DNA from: Rubritalea tangerina
GTDB taxonomy: Bacteria > Verrucomicrobiota > Verrucomicrobiia > Verrucomicrobiales > Akkermansiaceae
Length of the DNA stretch: 64,000 bases
NCBI RefSeq assembly: GCF_042683245.1
Contig: NZ_JBHUJB010000046.1
Coordinates: forward strand, 1 to 64,000
Direction of reading: 5' to 3'
Positions 1-7,754 of this stretch are shown in pieces; the first letter of the stretch is position 1; each line of letters begins with the position of its first letter. Below the pieces are notes generated by a model. That model searched no databases. It worked only from the letters and a program-made list of their open reading frames with translations, and was not told the DNA's origin. The translations under genes and the position numbers were made by a program.

Positions 1-16
1 CTTGGTGAGTCTCTCC

Positions 17-48
17 TGCGCTCCCCTTGGCGGGTGAGGCGGGGCGCA
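17..48 (+). other. GC-rich stem-loop at window edge, possible 3' part of a structured RNA
   Basis: Bases 17-26 pair with 41-48 (TGCGC-CCCC against GGGGCGCA with one bulged T), enclosing a G-rich loop. There is no clean U-run directly after it, so it does not look like an intrinsic terminator. The left part of any RNA gene lies outside the window. It could be the 3' end of a small stable RNA such as SRP RNA, but no diagnostic loop is visible. Bases 49-252 hold nothing else I recognise apart from the yihY leader. Confidence 0.2.
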
Positions 49-252
49 ATCTACATATTTCCCGACCCCATGCAAGACCTTTCGACACTTTTTTGTCACT
101 TTTTTATACCCCGTTTCTACAAGTCCTACATACATCAACAATTCCCCATTTTTCGGAACCACCATTTTTTCCTCACCCACCCAGATCCATTCTAGCTTCT
201 TTGCTCGCAGAATTAGTTTTGCCGCTTGAATTCACTCTGTTAGGATACCCTC

Positions 253-1188
253 ATGGTCGACTTAAAATCCATTTTTAAGGAATGGCTTGGGCATTTCACC
301 CATGCTGGTTATAAATGGTGGAAGAGCAACCACGCAAATGAGGCTGCGGCATTAGCCTTCTATTCCCTCTTTTCCTTTATCCCCATTTTACTCATTGGTC
401 TCTTCGTAGCCTCGATGCTGGTGGGTAAGGACACTGCCACCAGCAGCCTCCTTGAACAAACCAACCAAGTCACCGGCTTCAGCGCAGGTGATTATCTTAC
501 ACAGACACTCAATCGAGACCTCCAGTGGGTCGACAATAAATACTCCCCACTAGTCGGAGCCCTCGTGCTTGCGTTCTCAGCAACCAAAGTCATCAACGAA
601 TTGCGCAGAGCCCTAAGCAATATATTTGGGAATCCGAAATATAAGAAGAAATCGCATGCGGCTCTCTCCATTCTGCTGGGCCGAGTCATATCCTTCATCA
701 TCATTATTGCCCTAGGCTTTGTGATTGCTAGCTCAGTAATTAGCGAGAGCATCATCAATGCCATTCACAATCAGTTAGAAGATGATGACTCCATTATCTT
801 AGCGAAGCTCATCAGCTATCTGTCCCCTCTCGCGACCTTCATTTCAGTCACCTTTCTGGCCACAGTCATCATGCGCTGGCTCCCCAAGCGCCCCCCAAAA
901 CTTAAAGAAGCCATCTACGGTGCAGTCGTCTGCTCCTTGCTAATCATTGGCCTGAAATACGGCCTAATGATCTTTCTTAGACACGCGAACATCACCAACA
1001 TGTTCGGTGGGGCGCTCACCCTCGTCCTGATTTTACTTTGGATCTACTTTGCCATGCAAGCCGTCCTGTATAGCGCGGAATTCAGCGCCAACCTTGCACG
1101 CGAAAGAAGACAACTAGAGAAGAAGTCCAAAAAAGCAAAAGCTACTGAGGAACTAGAAAGCGAGTGCACAACCCCTCTCCCCGAGTAA
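253..1188 (+). CDS. yihY: YihY/BrkB family inner-membrane protein
   Basis: A 311-residue polytopic membrane protein. The early segment NEAAALAFYSLFSFIPILLIG around residues 27-47 is the family hallmark, an A-A-A-x-A-F-Y-S-L-F-S-x-x-P core, and about six hydrophobic segments follow. The C-terminal tail after the last helix is short and Lys/Glu rich, so probably cytoplasmic. Families of this kind were once called ribonuclease BN but are now treated as membrane proteins of uncertain, perhaps transport, function. The ATG is preceded by AGGA about 9 bases upstream. The 3' end overlaps the end of the convergent proB by 47 bp, so the final 15 or so residues of each are encoded on opposite strands of the same DNA. 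Confidence 0.85.
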   Translation: MVDLKSIFKEWLGHFTHAGYKWWKSNHANEAAALAFYSLFSFIPILLIGLFVASMLVGKDTATSSLLEQTNQVTGFSAGDYLTQTLNRDLQWVDNKYSPLVGALVLAFSATKVINELRRALSNIFGNPKYKKKSHAALSILLGRVISFIIIIALGFVIASSVISESIINAIHNQLEDDDSIILAKLISYLSPLATFISVTFLATVIMRWLPKRPPKLKEAIYGAVVCSLLIIGLKYGLMIFLRHANITNMFGGALTLVLILLWIYFAMQAVLYSAEFSANLARERRQLEKKSKKAKATEELESECTTPLPE

Positions 1189-1900
1189 TCGCTTCGAGAC
1201 GTTCTGGGCTTTTACCGTGGGCTATCACAGTTTCGATTCCCCCATCGAGCGCCACCTGCACAGCCTTAAGCTTGGAGGCCATCCCCCCAATGGAAAACTT
1301 ACCTTTGTCTGCTCTAATAAAACCGAGTACATCTTCCACCTTTTCTACCAAGGGAATCACTTCAGTAGATTCTGGTGCAAGTAAACCATCAATATTTGAA
1401 AGCAAAATTAACTGAGAAGCTCCAATCACGCCTGCCACACGTGCAGATAGCATATCGTTATCTCCCATGCTCAATTCCTCCACAGCTACCGAGTCGTTCT
1501 CGTTGATGATCGGCACGATCTTAGCACATTGTGAGAGTCGACTTAGGGTATCCTCCATCCGCCTCAAGCGCGCAGAGTCACGAAAGTCATCCGCCGTGAG
1601 TAATAATTGCGCCACACTCAAATCAAAGTTTGAGAACAAGTTTTCATAAGCGTGCATCAAACGCGTCTGCCCCACTGCCGCACACGCCTGGCGTGTGGGC
1701 ACATCCGATGGGTATTCATGCAGCCCTAACTGGGAAACCCCCGCTCCCACGGCACCACTAGAAACCAAGACGCAAGGCTGGCCAGAATGCACAAGATCAG
1801 CAACGGCCGTGACCAACTTTGTAAGAGCTGCACGGTCGAGTAGTCCATCACTTTCACGTGTGAGCACCCCTGTACCAATCTTAATAACTACTGGCTTCAT
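1142..1900 (-). CDS. proB: Glutamate 5-kinase, short form without PUA domain
   Basis: Phosphorylates L-glutamate to glutamyl 5-phosphate, the first step of proline synthesis, in the cytosol. The N-terminus VVIKIGTGVLT and the following VLVSSGAVGAG (residues about 43-53) are the nucleotide and glutamate sites of the amino acid kinase fold. IINENDSVAV (about 129-138) and the late segment GGMASKLKA are also typical. At 252 residues it is about 110 shorter than the E. coli enzyme and ends where the PUA domain would begin. Short ProB proteins are known in other bacteria. Its ATG overlaps the stop of the upstream pyrophosphatase gene as ATGA, suggesting translational coupling. No proA is adjacent. 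Confidence 0.9.
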   Translation of the reverse strand: MKPVVIKIGTGVLTRESDGLLDRAALTKLVTAVADLVHSGQPCVLVSSGAVGAGVSQLGLHEYPSDVPTRQACAAVGQTRLMHAYENLFSNFDLSVAQLLLTADDFRDSARLRRMEDTLSRLSQCAKIVPIINENDSVAVEELSMGDNDMLSARVAGVIGASQLILLSNIDGLLAPESTEVIPLVEKVEDVLGFIRADKGKFSIGGMASKLKAVQVALDGGIETVIAHGKSPERLEAITRGEGLCTRFLVPQ

Positions 1901-3603
1901 ATAGTTTCAAGTGAAGTTGCTGCTGCATCAACAATGGCAGTGCTGACTGCTGGGAAAATCTGTTTCTTACGGCTAACCACCCCCTCAGCATCTAGGACAT
2001 TGTCACTACAGCGATCAAATGGAAGCGCTTCAATGATACGAGTATCACCTACTGCAACTATCTTACTATGATGCTTGGTAATGTCTGTCACTGCCAACAA
2101 TGCGACATCGTACCCTTTGTTGGAAATGAGATTCTCCAAGCCGCTGATCATATCCTCAGCCCTCTCAGGAAAGCGCTCAAGATCCATCTCTTCAACTTGC
2201 GAAATGCTTATGAACTTGCCTGACTCCTTAAACTCTTTGCGGTCTGTACCAATCAGTTCATCCACTGACCCCTTGCGCAACAAGGAACCAGAAGCAAAAA
2301 AGTCGTGCGTGAATTGCTCAGCATCAACACCAGCTATATCACAGAGCCATTGCAACATATCCCTATCCAACTCCGTCGTCGTCGGTGATGTCAGATTCAA
2401 GGTGTCAGAAATTAATCCTGCACAAAGGCACATCGCCACTCCCCGAGAGAGTGGAACTTGCATATAGCGAAACTTTCTCGCCACCAAGGTCGAAGATGAG
2501 CCCACAGGCTCATTCAAGAAACGAATTGGCTCACGCGACATGATGTCCCCACCTAACCTGTGGTGGTCAATCACCTCCGTTACATTCGCTTCCTCTACCC
2601 CACGAACTGCTTGAGAGTATTCGTTGTGGTCAACAAGAACCAGACGTGTCCGAGCGGGATCAACCAAGGCTGACTTGCGGAACACCCCAACAAGCTTCCT
2701 CGTACCAGAGACCACTACCGGAAACAAATCTTGTCGCGCCGCTGAGAGACGCTTCTTTATATCAGAAACCGCCTCATCGGCATCCACACAGAGAAAGTCA
2801 TGCCCAAGCGCACTCTTCACGGCACGCGAACAACGTACTAGCTGAACTGTCGTTGCTGTGTCAAAGCGACAAGTAATAATGGCAACACCATTCTCTTTAG
2901 CCATCTCACTGACGTGCTCGCTCACAGCAAAACCTCCAGTCACAATCACCAAGCGCACACCAATCGCTACCGCAGCCTTTTGAATGTCCTCGCGGTCACC
3001 ACAGATCACAATCTGCTTGTGGCTTAATCCTTCTTTCAGCGTAGAATCGATACTTGAAATAGTACTATCCTTACTTGAGGCCCCCACAAACATGATGAGA
3101 TCTTCTTCTTCATCAGTCAGATCTCCCCCCACAGAGTGCCCAAACAAGGTTGATTTAATATTTTTGAGCGATGCTTGCACGCTCTTCACACTATTCGTCG
3201 CATCAATCTCTACCGGCATCAAAAGCTGCATTAAGTCGGTGAACTTCAAAATGCCCTTAATCTCACCTAAGTCATTCACGACTGGAATCGACTTCACCTC
3301 ACACTTCTGCATCGCCCGATACACCGAGTAGAACGTATCCCCCTCAGAAACAGAAACAAATTGCTGATCACAAATGAGCTTCGCGGTAGTACGCACGTCG
3401 GTCACAAGATCAGGAGTAGGCACGCCAGCCTGCTCCAGCACCCATGCTACACGTGATGGCACATCTCCACAACGGATAGGCACAGCATCGACGCTCTCAG
3501 CACGTCGCAAATATTCAGCCTGACCAATGGCTGCACAAATCGCATCCGTATCCGGATTGAGGTGACCAACTACATAAGTGGGGTTCTGGCTTGTCAGAGT
3601 CAT
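1897..3603 (-). CDS. ppaC: Family II inorganic pyrophosphatase with CBS and DRTGG regulatory insert
   Basis: Hydrolyses pyrophosphate to phosphate and needs Mn or Co in this family. The DHH-type catalytic half shows VVGHLNPDTDAICAA at residues 11-25, then LVDHNE and VIDHHRLGGD in the middle, and the C-terminal DHHA2 half carries the SRKKQI substrate motif near residue 543. Between the first and second motifs sit about 250 extra residues that read as a CBS pair split by a DRTGG-like domain. This is the architecture of CBS-PPases, which adenine nucleotides regulate. At 568 residues it fits that class and not the 310-residue simple form. It lies upstream of proB with a 4-bp overlap. Confidence 0.9.
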   Translation of the reverse strand: MTLTSQNPTYVVGHLNPDTDAICAAIGQAEYLRRAESVDAVPIRCGDVPSRVAWVLEQAGVPTPDLVTDVRTTAKLICDQQFVSVSEGDTFYSVYRAMQKCEVKSIPVVNDLGEIKGILKFTDLMQLLMPVEIDATNSVKSVQASLKNIKSTLFGHSVGGDLTDEEEDLIMFVGASSKDSTISSIDSTLKEGLSHKQIVICGDREDIQKAAVAIGVRLVIVTGGFAVSEHVSEMAKENGVAIITCRFDTATTVQLVRCSRAVKSALGHDFLCVDADEAVSDIKKRLSAARQDLFPVVVSGTRKLVGVFRKSALVDPARTRLVLVDHNEYSQAVRGVEEANVTEVIDHHRLGGDIMSREPIRFLNEPVGSSSTLVARKFRYMQVPLSRGVAMCLCAGLISDTLNLTSPTTTELDRDMLQWLCDIAGVDAEQFTHDFFASGSLLRKGSVDELIGTDRKEFKESGKFISISQVEEMDLERFPERAEDMISGLENLISNKGYDVALLAVTDITKHHSKIVAVGDTRIIEALPFDRCSDNVLDAEGVVSRKKQIFPAVSTAIVDAAATSLETI

Positions 3604-3665
3604 CGTCGCGTTCGTAATAGGCAGACAAGAACATCACAATTTTCCAGCAATGCAATAGCGAGTTA

Positions 3666-4301
3666 CTACATCTTCCATTGCTGCATGTAGACCCCACCTC
3701 GCCAAAATGAGCTTTCCTCATACAAAGTAAGTCCATTACGAAGGAAATAGGCATCAGCACGAGCGACAAAAACCTTGTCGACTCTGGCTGTCCAACCAAA
3801 GAACACCTGCATCCATCGCACCACCCACCGCACCTTCCAATGCGCTGTCTCATCAAAATCAGCCACAAACACACTTCCACCTTCTCCTACTAGCTCAGAG
3901 ATTTTCGCAACCACCCCCGCCAACTCTCCCCCCTCGTAGTGATCCAACACAAAATGCAGAACCACTGCCGCATACCCTCTACTCTCTACCAGCTCAGACA
4001 CATCACCACAATGCCAGCGCACCCGTGCATCCTCCCCCACACGTGCGCGAGCCTCTCGCATCATCCCCTCACTCAAGTCCAGATAATCGACCCGAAAATA
4101 CTTATCGCACTCCAACAACTTCTCGAGGAAGCGGCCGTCTCCTTCACCTACAAGTAAAACTCTATTCTCCTCCCCAGCTTCTAACTGCGTCTCCAACAGC
4201 CCTAAACACCACAAGCGTGCACGCATGAGAAGCGAACCAAAGATTAGACGCTCCAGCCAAGCATACACCCGTGCGACCGCTGAATAATCTAACTCAGCCA
4301 C
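3666..4301 (-). CDS. Class I SAM-dependent methyltransferase
   Basis: A 211-residue soluble protein. NRVLLVGEGDGRFLEKLL (residues about 46-63) is motif I of the Rossmann-type methyltransferase fold, and VDYLDLSEGMMREAR is the following acidic-loop strand. VRWHCGDVSEL is a plausible motif II/III. The substrate is unknown. The start is a GTG inside the last codons of the upstream UbiA-like gene (13-bp overlap), so the two are probably co-translated. A UbiA-type prenyltransferase beside a methyltransferase recalls quinone or other isoprenoid-modifying pathways, but this is inference. Its sense strand is G-rich and the protein is unusually rich in Val, Gly, Arg and Trp, matching the strand skew of this region. 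Confidence 0.7.
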   Translation of the reverse strand: MAELDYSAVARVYAWLERLIFGSLLMRARLWCLGLLETQLEAGEENRVLLVGEGDGRFLEKLLECDKYFRVDYLDLSEGMMREARARVGEDARVRWHCGDVSELVESRGYAAVVLHFVLDHYEGGELAGVVAKISELVGEGGSVFVADFDETAHWKVRWVVRWMQVFFGWTARVDKVFVARADAYFLRNGLTLYEESSFWRGGVYMQQWKM

Positions 4302-5239
4302 ACGACTAAAGGCACTGGAAGAATCAAGGCCAAGTCTGCCATCACACGCAGCGCCGCCACGGAAAACCTCGAACGTTCACGGTTGATGACATGTAAGAGT
4401 CCAGCGGAAGCCATCACTGCATAACACAAGGGAGCACTATAATCATCGACGTAAAAAGCCACTGCCATCACAGCCCCCACCACTAATGCAAACAACCCCA
4501 TCGATAATGCAAACTCGCTCTCTTGCTTCACTTCCGGATCATCAGACCTGCGAGAACGCTCCCATAAATCGATCGCATTGATATTCATCACACACAGCAG
4601 CCCGAACAACAGCACATGAACTGACAACAAAACCATCTTCAAGGTCATCAACACCATCCCCACAAAGCGCATCAATGATTCAAAAAAAGCCTGAACCACA
4701 AGCAATCCACTCGCCCCACGAAATGGCTCGAAAACATCAGATAAAACCAATGGCAAAGGCTCAGAGGCCACCACTATAGGGGCCGCCACACCAAAAGCAA
4801 AGGTCATGCCCGCCATCAGGTTCTTGCCATATGCCACATCGGAACGATCAAACAAAGAAACAAGAAAGTAGCATCCCACTAACACCAATCCTACTACCCC
4901 CACGGTAAGCAACACCCGTTGCATTTCAAAGAGGGCAAAATAGCCGCTGTAGACTACAATCAACAATACAGCACCAGACAGAACAAACCGTCCCTTCCAA
5001 TGAAATTTGTGCCGCCACGGCATCTCCCCCTCGATTGGGTGAACCCCACGGCGAACATCACGAATGCGGTCCAATACATAAACGCACCAAACCGCAGCCG
5101 CTAACAAGATATAGGAGGAAGTCTCAACATATTGCACGCGCATCGCACGTGCAAGCATCCACATCCAAATGACTGCAACCAAGGGAGCATCTAAGCTCAG
5201 TAAGTTTGGGAGCAGCCATGCAGGAGGACGCTTATCCAT
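4289..5239 (-). CDS. UbiA-like prenyltransferase family membrane protein
   Basis: A 316-residue protein with about eight hydrophobic helices. After the second helix it has VYVLDRIRDVRRG (residues about 53-65), which resembles the first Asp-rich motif of UbiA-type prenyltransferases. A later loop, INAIDLWERSRRSDD (about 223-237), sits where the second Asp motif would be. The match is weak enough that the substrate cannot be named. The ATG has a perfect AGGAGG at 5248-5253 with an 8-base spacer, in contrast to many genes here that lack one. It overlaps the methyltransferase gene by 13 bp. An alternative is an uncharacterised membrane protein of the same fold. Confidence 0.5.
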   Translation of the reverse strand: MDKRPPAWLLPNLLSLDAPLVAVIWMWMLARAMRVQYVETSSYILLAAAVWCVYVLDRIRDVRRGVHPIEGEMPWRHKFHWKGRFVLSGAVLLIVVYSGYFALFEMQRVLLTVGVVGLVLVGCYFLVSLFDRSDVAYGKNLMAGMTFAFGVAAPIVVASEPLPLVLSDVFEPFRGASGLLVVQAFFESLMRFVGMVLMTLKMVLLSVHVLLFGLLCVMNINAIDLWERSRRSDDPEVKQESEFALSMGLFALVVGAVMAVAFYVDDYSAPLCYAVMASAGLLHVINRERSRFSVAALRVMADLALILPVPLVVWLS

Positions 5240-5265
5240 TTATCGAACCTCCTGAAAATTCCACA

Positions 5266-5469
5266 CTAGTGAGACTCGGCGTGCCCCGCTTTATCTTCAT
5301 GCTTGTGGTCATGCCCGTGGTCACCGTGTGCATCGTGACCGTGGTCGTCGTCAGACTTATAGAGTTCCACCACTCCTTTGCCTTGATCGTCTTTCCATTC
5401 ATGTTTTTCACATGAGGACAGTCCGGCGAAGAGAGCGAGAGCGCTAGCGCTATAAATAAAAAGTTTCAT
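5266..5469 (-). CDS. Small His-rich lipoprotein
   Basis: A 67-residue precursor. MKLFIYSASALALFAGLSSC is a lipoprotein signal ending in an LSSC lipobox, so the mature protein would be only about 48 residues, anchored by Cys20. The C-terminal half is a run of His, Asp, Gly and Glu with about ten histidines, such as HGHDAHGDHGHDHKH. Such segments bind Zn, Ni, Co or Cu in other proteins. It lies just upstream of the UbiA-like gene and not far from a metal-type ABC importer. Metal buffering at the outer membrane or periplasm is inference only. Confidence 0.65.
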   Translation of the reverse strand: MKLFIYSASALALFAGLSSCEKHEWKDDQGKGVVELYKSDDDHGHDAHGDHGHDHKHEDKAGHAESH

Positions 5470-5548
5470 TACGGCGAGAACCCATAACCCACATCAGGAG
5501 GAAATCAAGACCACATTAATGAGAAATCCGCATATGCAATATTCTTAA

Positions 5549-6028
5549 TCATCTTCTCGCTGCCTCAGGTTCAAAATTTTGGGACAAACATTCAACCCAC
5601 ATCGGAAGCTTGGCTTTTCCCTCAAAAGTGACACTAATCACAGTCCTCCCCTGACCTTTCTCATCAACAACAAGTTGAATTGCAGACCTATTTATGTCTG
5701 CCAAATGTGCATAGCTTAACTTAATCCTCTTTTTTCCACTCACCCATGTTTTGTGCGTATCAAAAATAACACCAGCAATGTTGCGCACGGAACCTTCACT
5801 GACTATTGTCATTATCGTTTTACGGTTACTCTGGTCTTGAAGCGTATACTGCCACTCCTTATTCGACATCACTTCAAGCGACACTAGCGTCTCTCCTTCT
5901 GGAAAGTTAAGCTGAACTCTCTCCTCCCCATTTACACAGGATGTTAGCAAACACAGGAAGAGTAAAATAAGTTTTCTGAGAGAGTTAGATTGCATGATCC
6001 ACAGTTTCACGAAGCTGTTTTGTATCAT
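5549..6028 (-). CDS. Putative lipoprotein of unknown function
   Basis: A 159-residue protein with no family I recognise. A hydrophobic stretch LILLFLCLLTSC ends in a Cys at residue 31 and could be a lipobox. The first ATG (6028) has GAGGGAG about 9 bases upstream. An internal ATG at 5995 would give a more normal 20-residue signal peptide but has a weaker ribosome site. The mature part is predicted beta-rich, with alternating hydrophobic residues. It follows the ABC permease by 28 bp on the same strand and may be the last gene of that operon. The 79 bases between it and the His-rich lipoprotein contain no clear terminator. Confidence 0.55.
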   Translation of the reverse strand: MIQNSFVKLWIMQSNSLRKLILLFLCLLTSCVNGEERVQLNFPEGETLVSLEVMSNKEWQYTLQDQSNRKTIMTIVSEGSVRNIAGVIFDTHKTWVSGKKRIKLSYAHLADINRSAIQLVVDEKGQGRTVISVTFEGKAKLPMWVECLSQNFEPEAARR

Positions 6029-6056
6029 ATTTGGACTCCCTCGTTAGGTCAAACAA

Positions 6057-7754
6057 TCAAAACCTAAACAAGCCCCCTCCTCTTCTTCCAACAAGAACAA
6101 AGGCTCCCGCAATCGCCACCCCTAAGAAAACCATAGCCCACACCCCCAATGCTGATGCGATTTCATGACCATTCCCCAGAGTACTCAACAAGGCATAAAT
6201 CGCCTTCGTCACAGGATAATGCTCAGCCTGCTGAGCTAAAATAAGACTATCAGACACCTCTAGCATCGCAAATGCGAATGCCAATATCGCCCCAGCTATC
6301 AAACTCGAGCCAATCAATGGCAAACCAACACGCCAAAATGCGCGAGACGGCGACGCCCCCATAGACATTGCAGCTTCCTCAAGCTGCACATTGCTCTGCT
6401 GCAGACCAGAAACTGCTGCCCGCACCACAAATGGAAGACGACGCACCGCGTAGGCAATCACCAACAAAAATGCTGGATTGCCATTCTCCCCAATCAAAAA
6501 GGCAAAAGCCCCCCCATTTTCACTCATCGAGAGGTAGCCAAATGCCAAAACCAATCCAGGTACAGCTAACGGCAACATCATTAAAGCATCCAAAACCCCA
6601 CGGCCCCACATCTTACTGCGCACCACCACCCAAGCAATAGCCACCCCTAATATCACATCCAGAAATGTCGCCCCAGAGGCGTACAATAAACTATTCTTGA
6701 TGGACCCCAGTACCAACGGATGCCCCAAGCCCTCCCCGTAATGCGCCAATGTTAATGACTCTGGCAAAATCGTCCCGTACCAATCACTGGAGGTCGATAG
6801 AAAGAGCACTCCAAAGTGCGGAATCGTCGCCAACACAAACACCGCCACGAAAGTCAATGAAGCCATAGCTCCAGCCAAACCTCCTAACTTCCGCTCCTGA
6901 GCATTCCCCTTAGGCTTGCTCGCGTGCGCCAACTTATTGCGCCCCAAAATCACCTTCGAAAACGCGTATACACACACTGAGATCGTCAACATGATCGCAA
7001 CCAAAGCGTACGGAATCGGGTTGGCATTGAGATCCTTCAAGCCATCAAATATCTGCACCGGGGCCACCCGTGTATAATCAAACACCAAGGGCACCCCCAA
7101 TTCCGTGAATGACCAAATAAAGACAATCGCTGCCCCCGCAAAGATCCCAGGCATGCAGAGTGGTAATGTAATCTTCTTAAATCGCTTCCACGGTGATGCT
7201 CCTAAATTCTGGGCCGCTTGCTCCATCGCGGGGTCCAAATTTCCCAGCGCCGCCAGAATGTTCATATACAATATCGGATACAAATGCAGCGCATTCATCA
7301 CCACCACTCCCCAAAATTTCCCTTCACCTAACCAATCAGTTGGCGCCGATGCAGCCATCAATCCTAGATCAATCAAAAACGCATTCAACGCCCCTTCGAC
7401 TCCCAAAATGTGACGCACCCCTACCGCCCCAACAAAAGGCGGCAACACCAGTGGAGCCAACACCAGTAAAGACAACCACTTCTTCCCAGGAAATGCCCAA
7501 CGGTAGGACATCAAAGCCAAAGGCAATGCCACAATAAAGGTCACAAAGGTACTCGCTACCCCCAATGCAAATGCATTCCATAAACCCTCTAAATAGATCG
7601 GGTTCGATAATACCGCCCATAAAAAATGAATCGTAAATGCCCCCTCCTCATCCACAAACGCTTGCTTCAGCACATCACACACTGGCCAAATAAAAAATAA
7701 GCCAAAAAATGCCGTCACTAACAAGGTGATCAATAATGCCTTACCTCTCTTCAC
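6057..7754 (-). CDS. Iron(III)-type ABC transporter permease, two fused domains
   Basis: A 565-residue inner-membrane protein with about twelve helices in two homologous halves. Each half has the cytoplasmic loop that docks the ATPase: EQAAQNLGASPWKRFKKITLP in the first (around residue 180) and EEAAMSMGASPSRAFWRVGLP in the second (around 465). This fused FbpB/ThiP-like arrangement is typical of importers for ferric iron and related small solutes. The start is GTG, overlapping the stop of the binding-protein gene as GTGA. A strong AGGAGG lies 7-9 bases upstream inside that gene. The substrate cannot be fixed from sequence, though ferric iron is the usual one for this family. Confidence 0.85.
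   Translation of the reverse strand: MKRGKALLITLLVTAFFGLFFIWPVCDVLKQAFVDEEGAFTIHFLWAVLSNPIYLEGLWNAFALGVASTFVTFIVALPLALMSYRWAFPGKKWLSLLVLAPLVLPPFVGAVGVRHILGVEGALNAFLIDLGLMAASAPTDWLGEGKFWGVVVMNALHLYPILYMNILAALGNLDPAMEQAAQNLGASPWKRFKKITLPLCMPGIFAGAAIVFIWSFTELGVPLVFDYTRVAPVQIFDGLKDLNANPIPYALVAIMLTISVCVYAFSKVILGRNKLAHASKPKGNAQERKLGGLAGAMASLTFVAVFVLATIPHFGVLFLSTSSDWYGTILPESLTLAHYGEGLGHPLVLGSIKNSLLYASGATFLDVILGVAIAWVVVRSKMWGRGVLDALMMLPLAVPGLVLAFGYLSMSENGGAFAFLIGENGNPAFLLVIAYAVRRLPFVVRAAVSGLQQSNVQLEEAAMSMGASPSRAFWRVGLPLIGSSLIAGAILAFAFAMLEVSDSLILAQQAEHYPVTKAIYALLSTLGNGHEIASALGVWAMVFLGVAIAGAFVLVGRRGGGLFRF

Noticed and set aside
27..278. 83-codon open frame before yihY
   Set aside because: It has no ribosome site, is Pro/His/Phe rich from C/T-rich leader DNA, and overlaps the start of yihY in a different frame.
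1201..1260. TTCGATTCCCC reminiscent of a tRNA T-loop
   Set aside because: It lies within proB coding sequence, and no acceptor stem or anticodon arm can be drawn around it.
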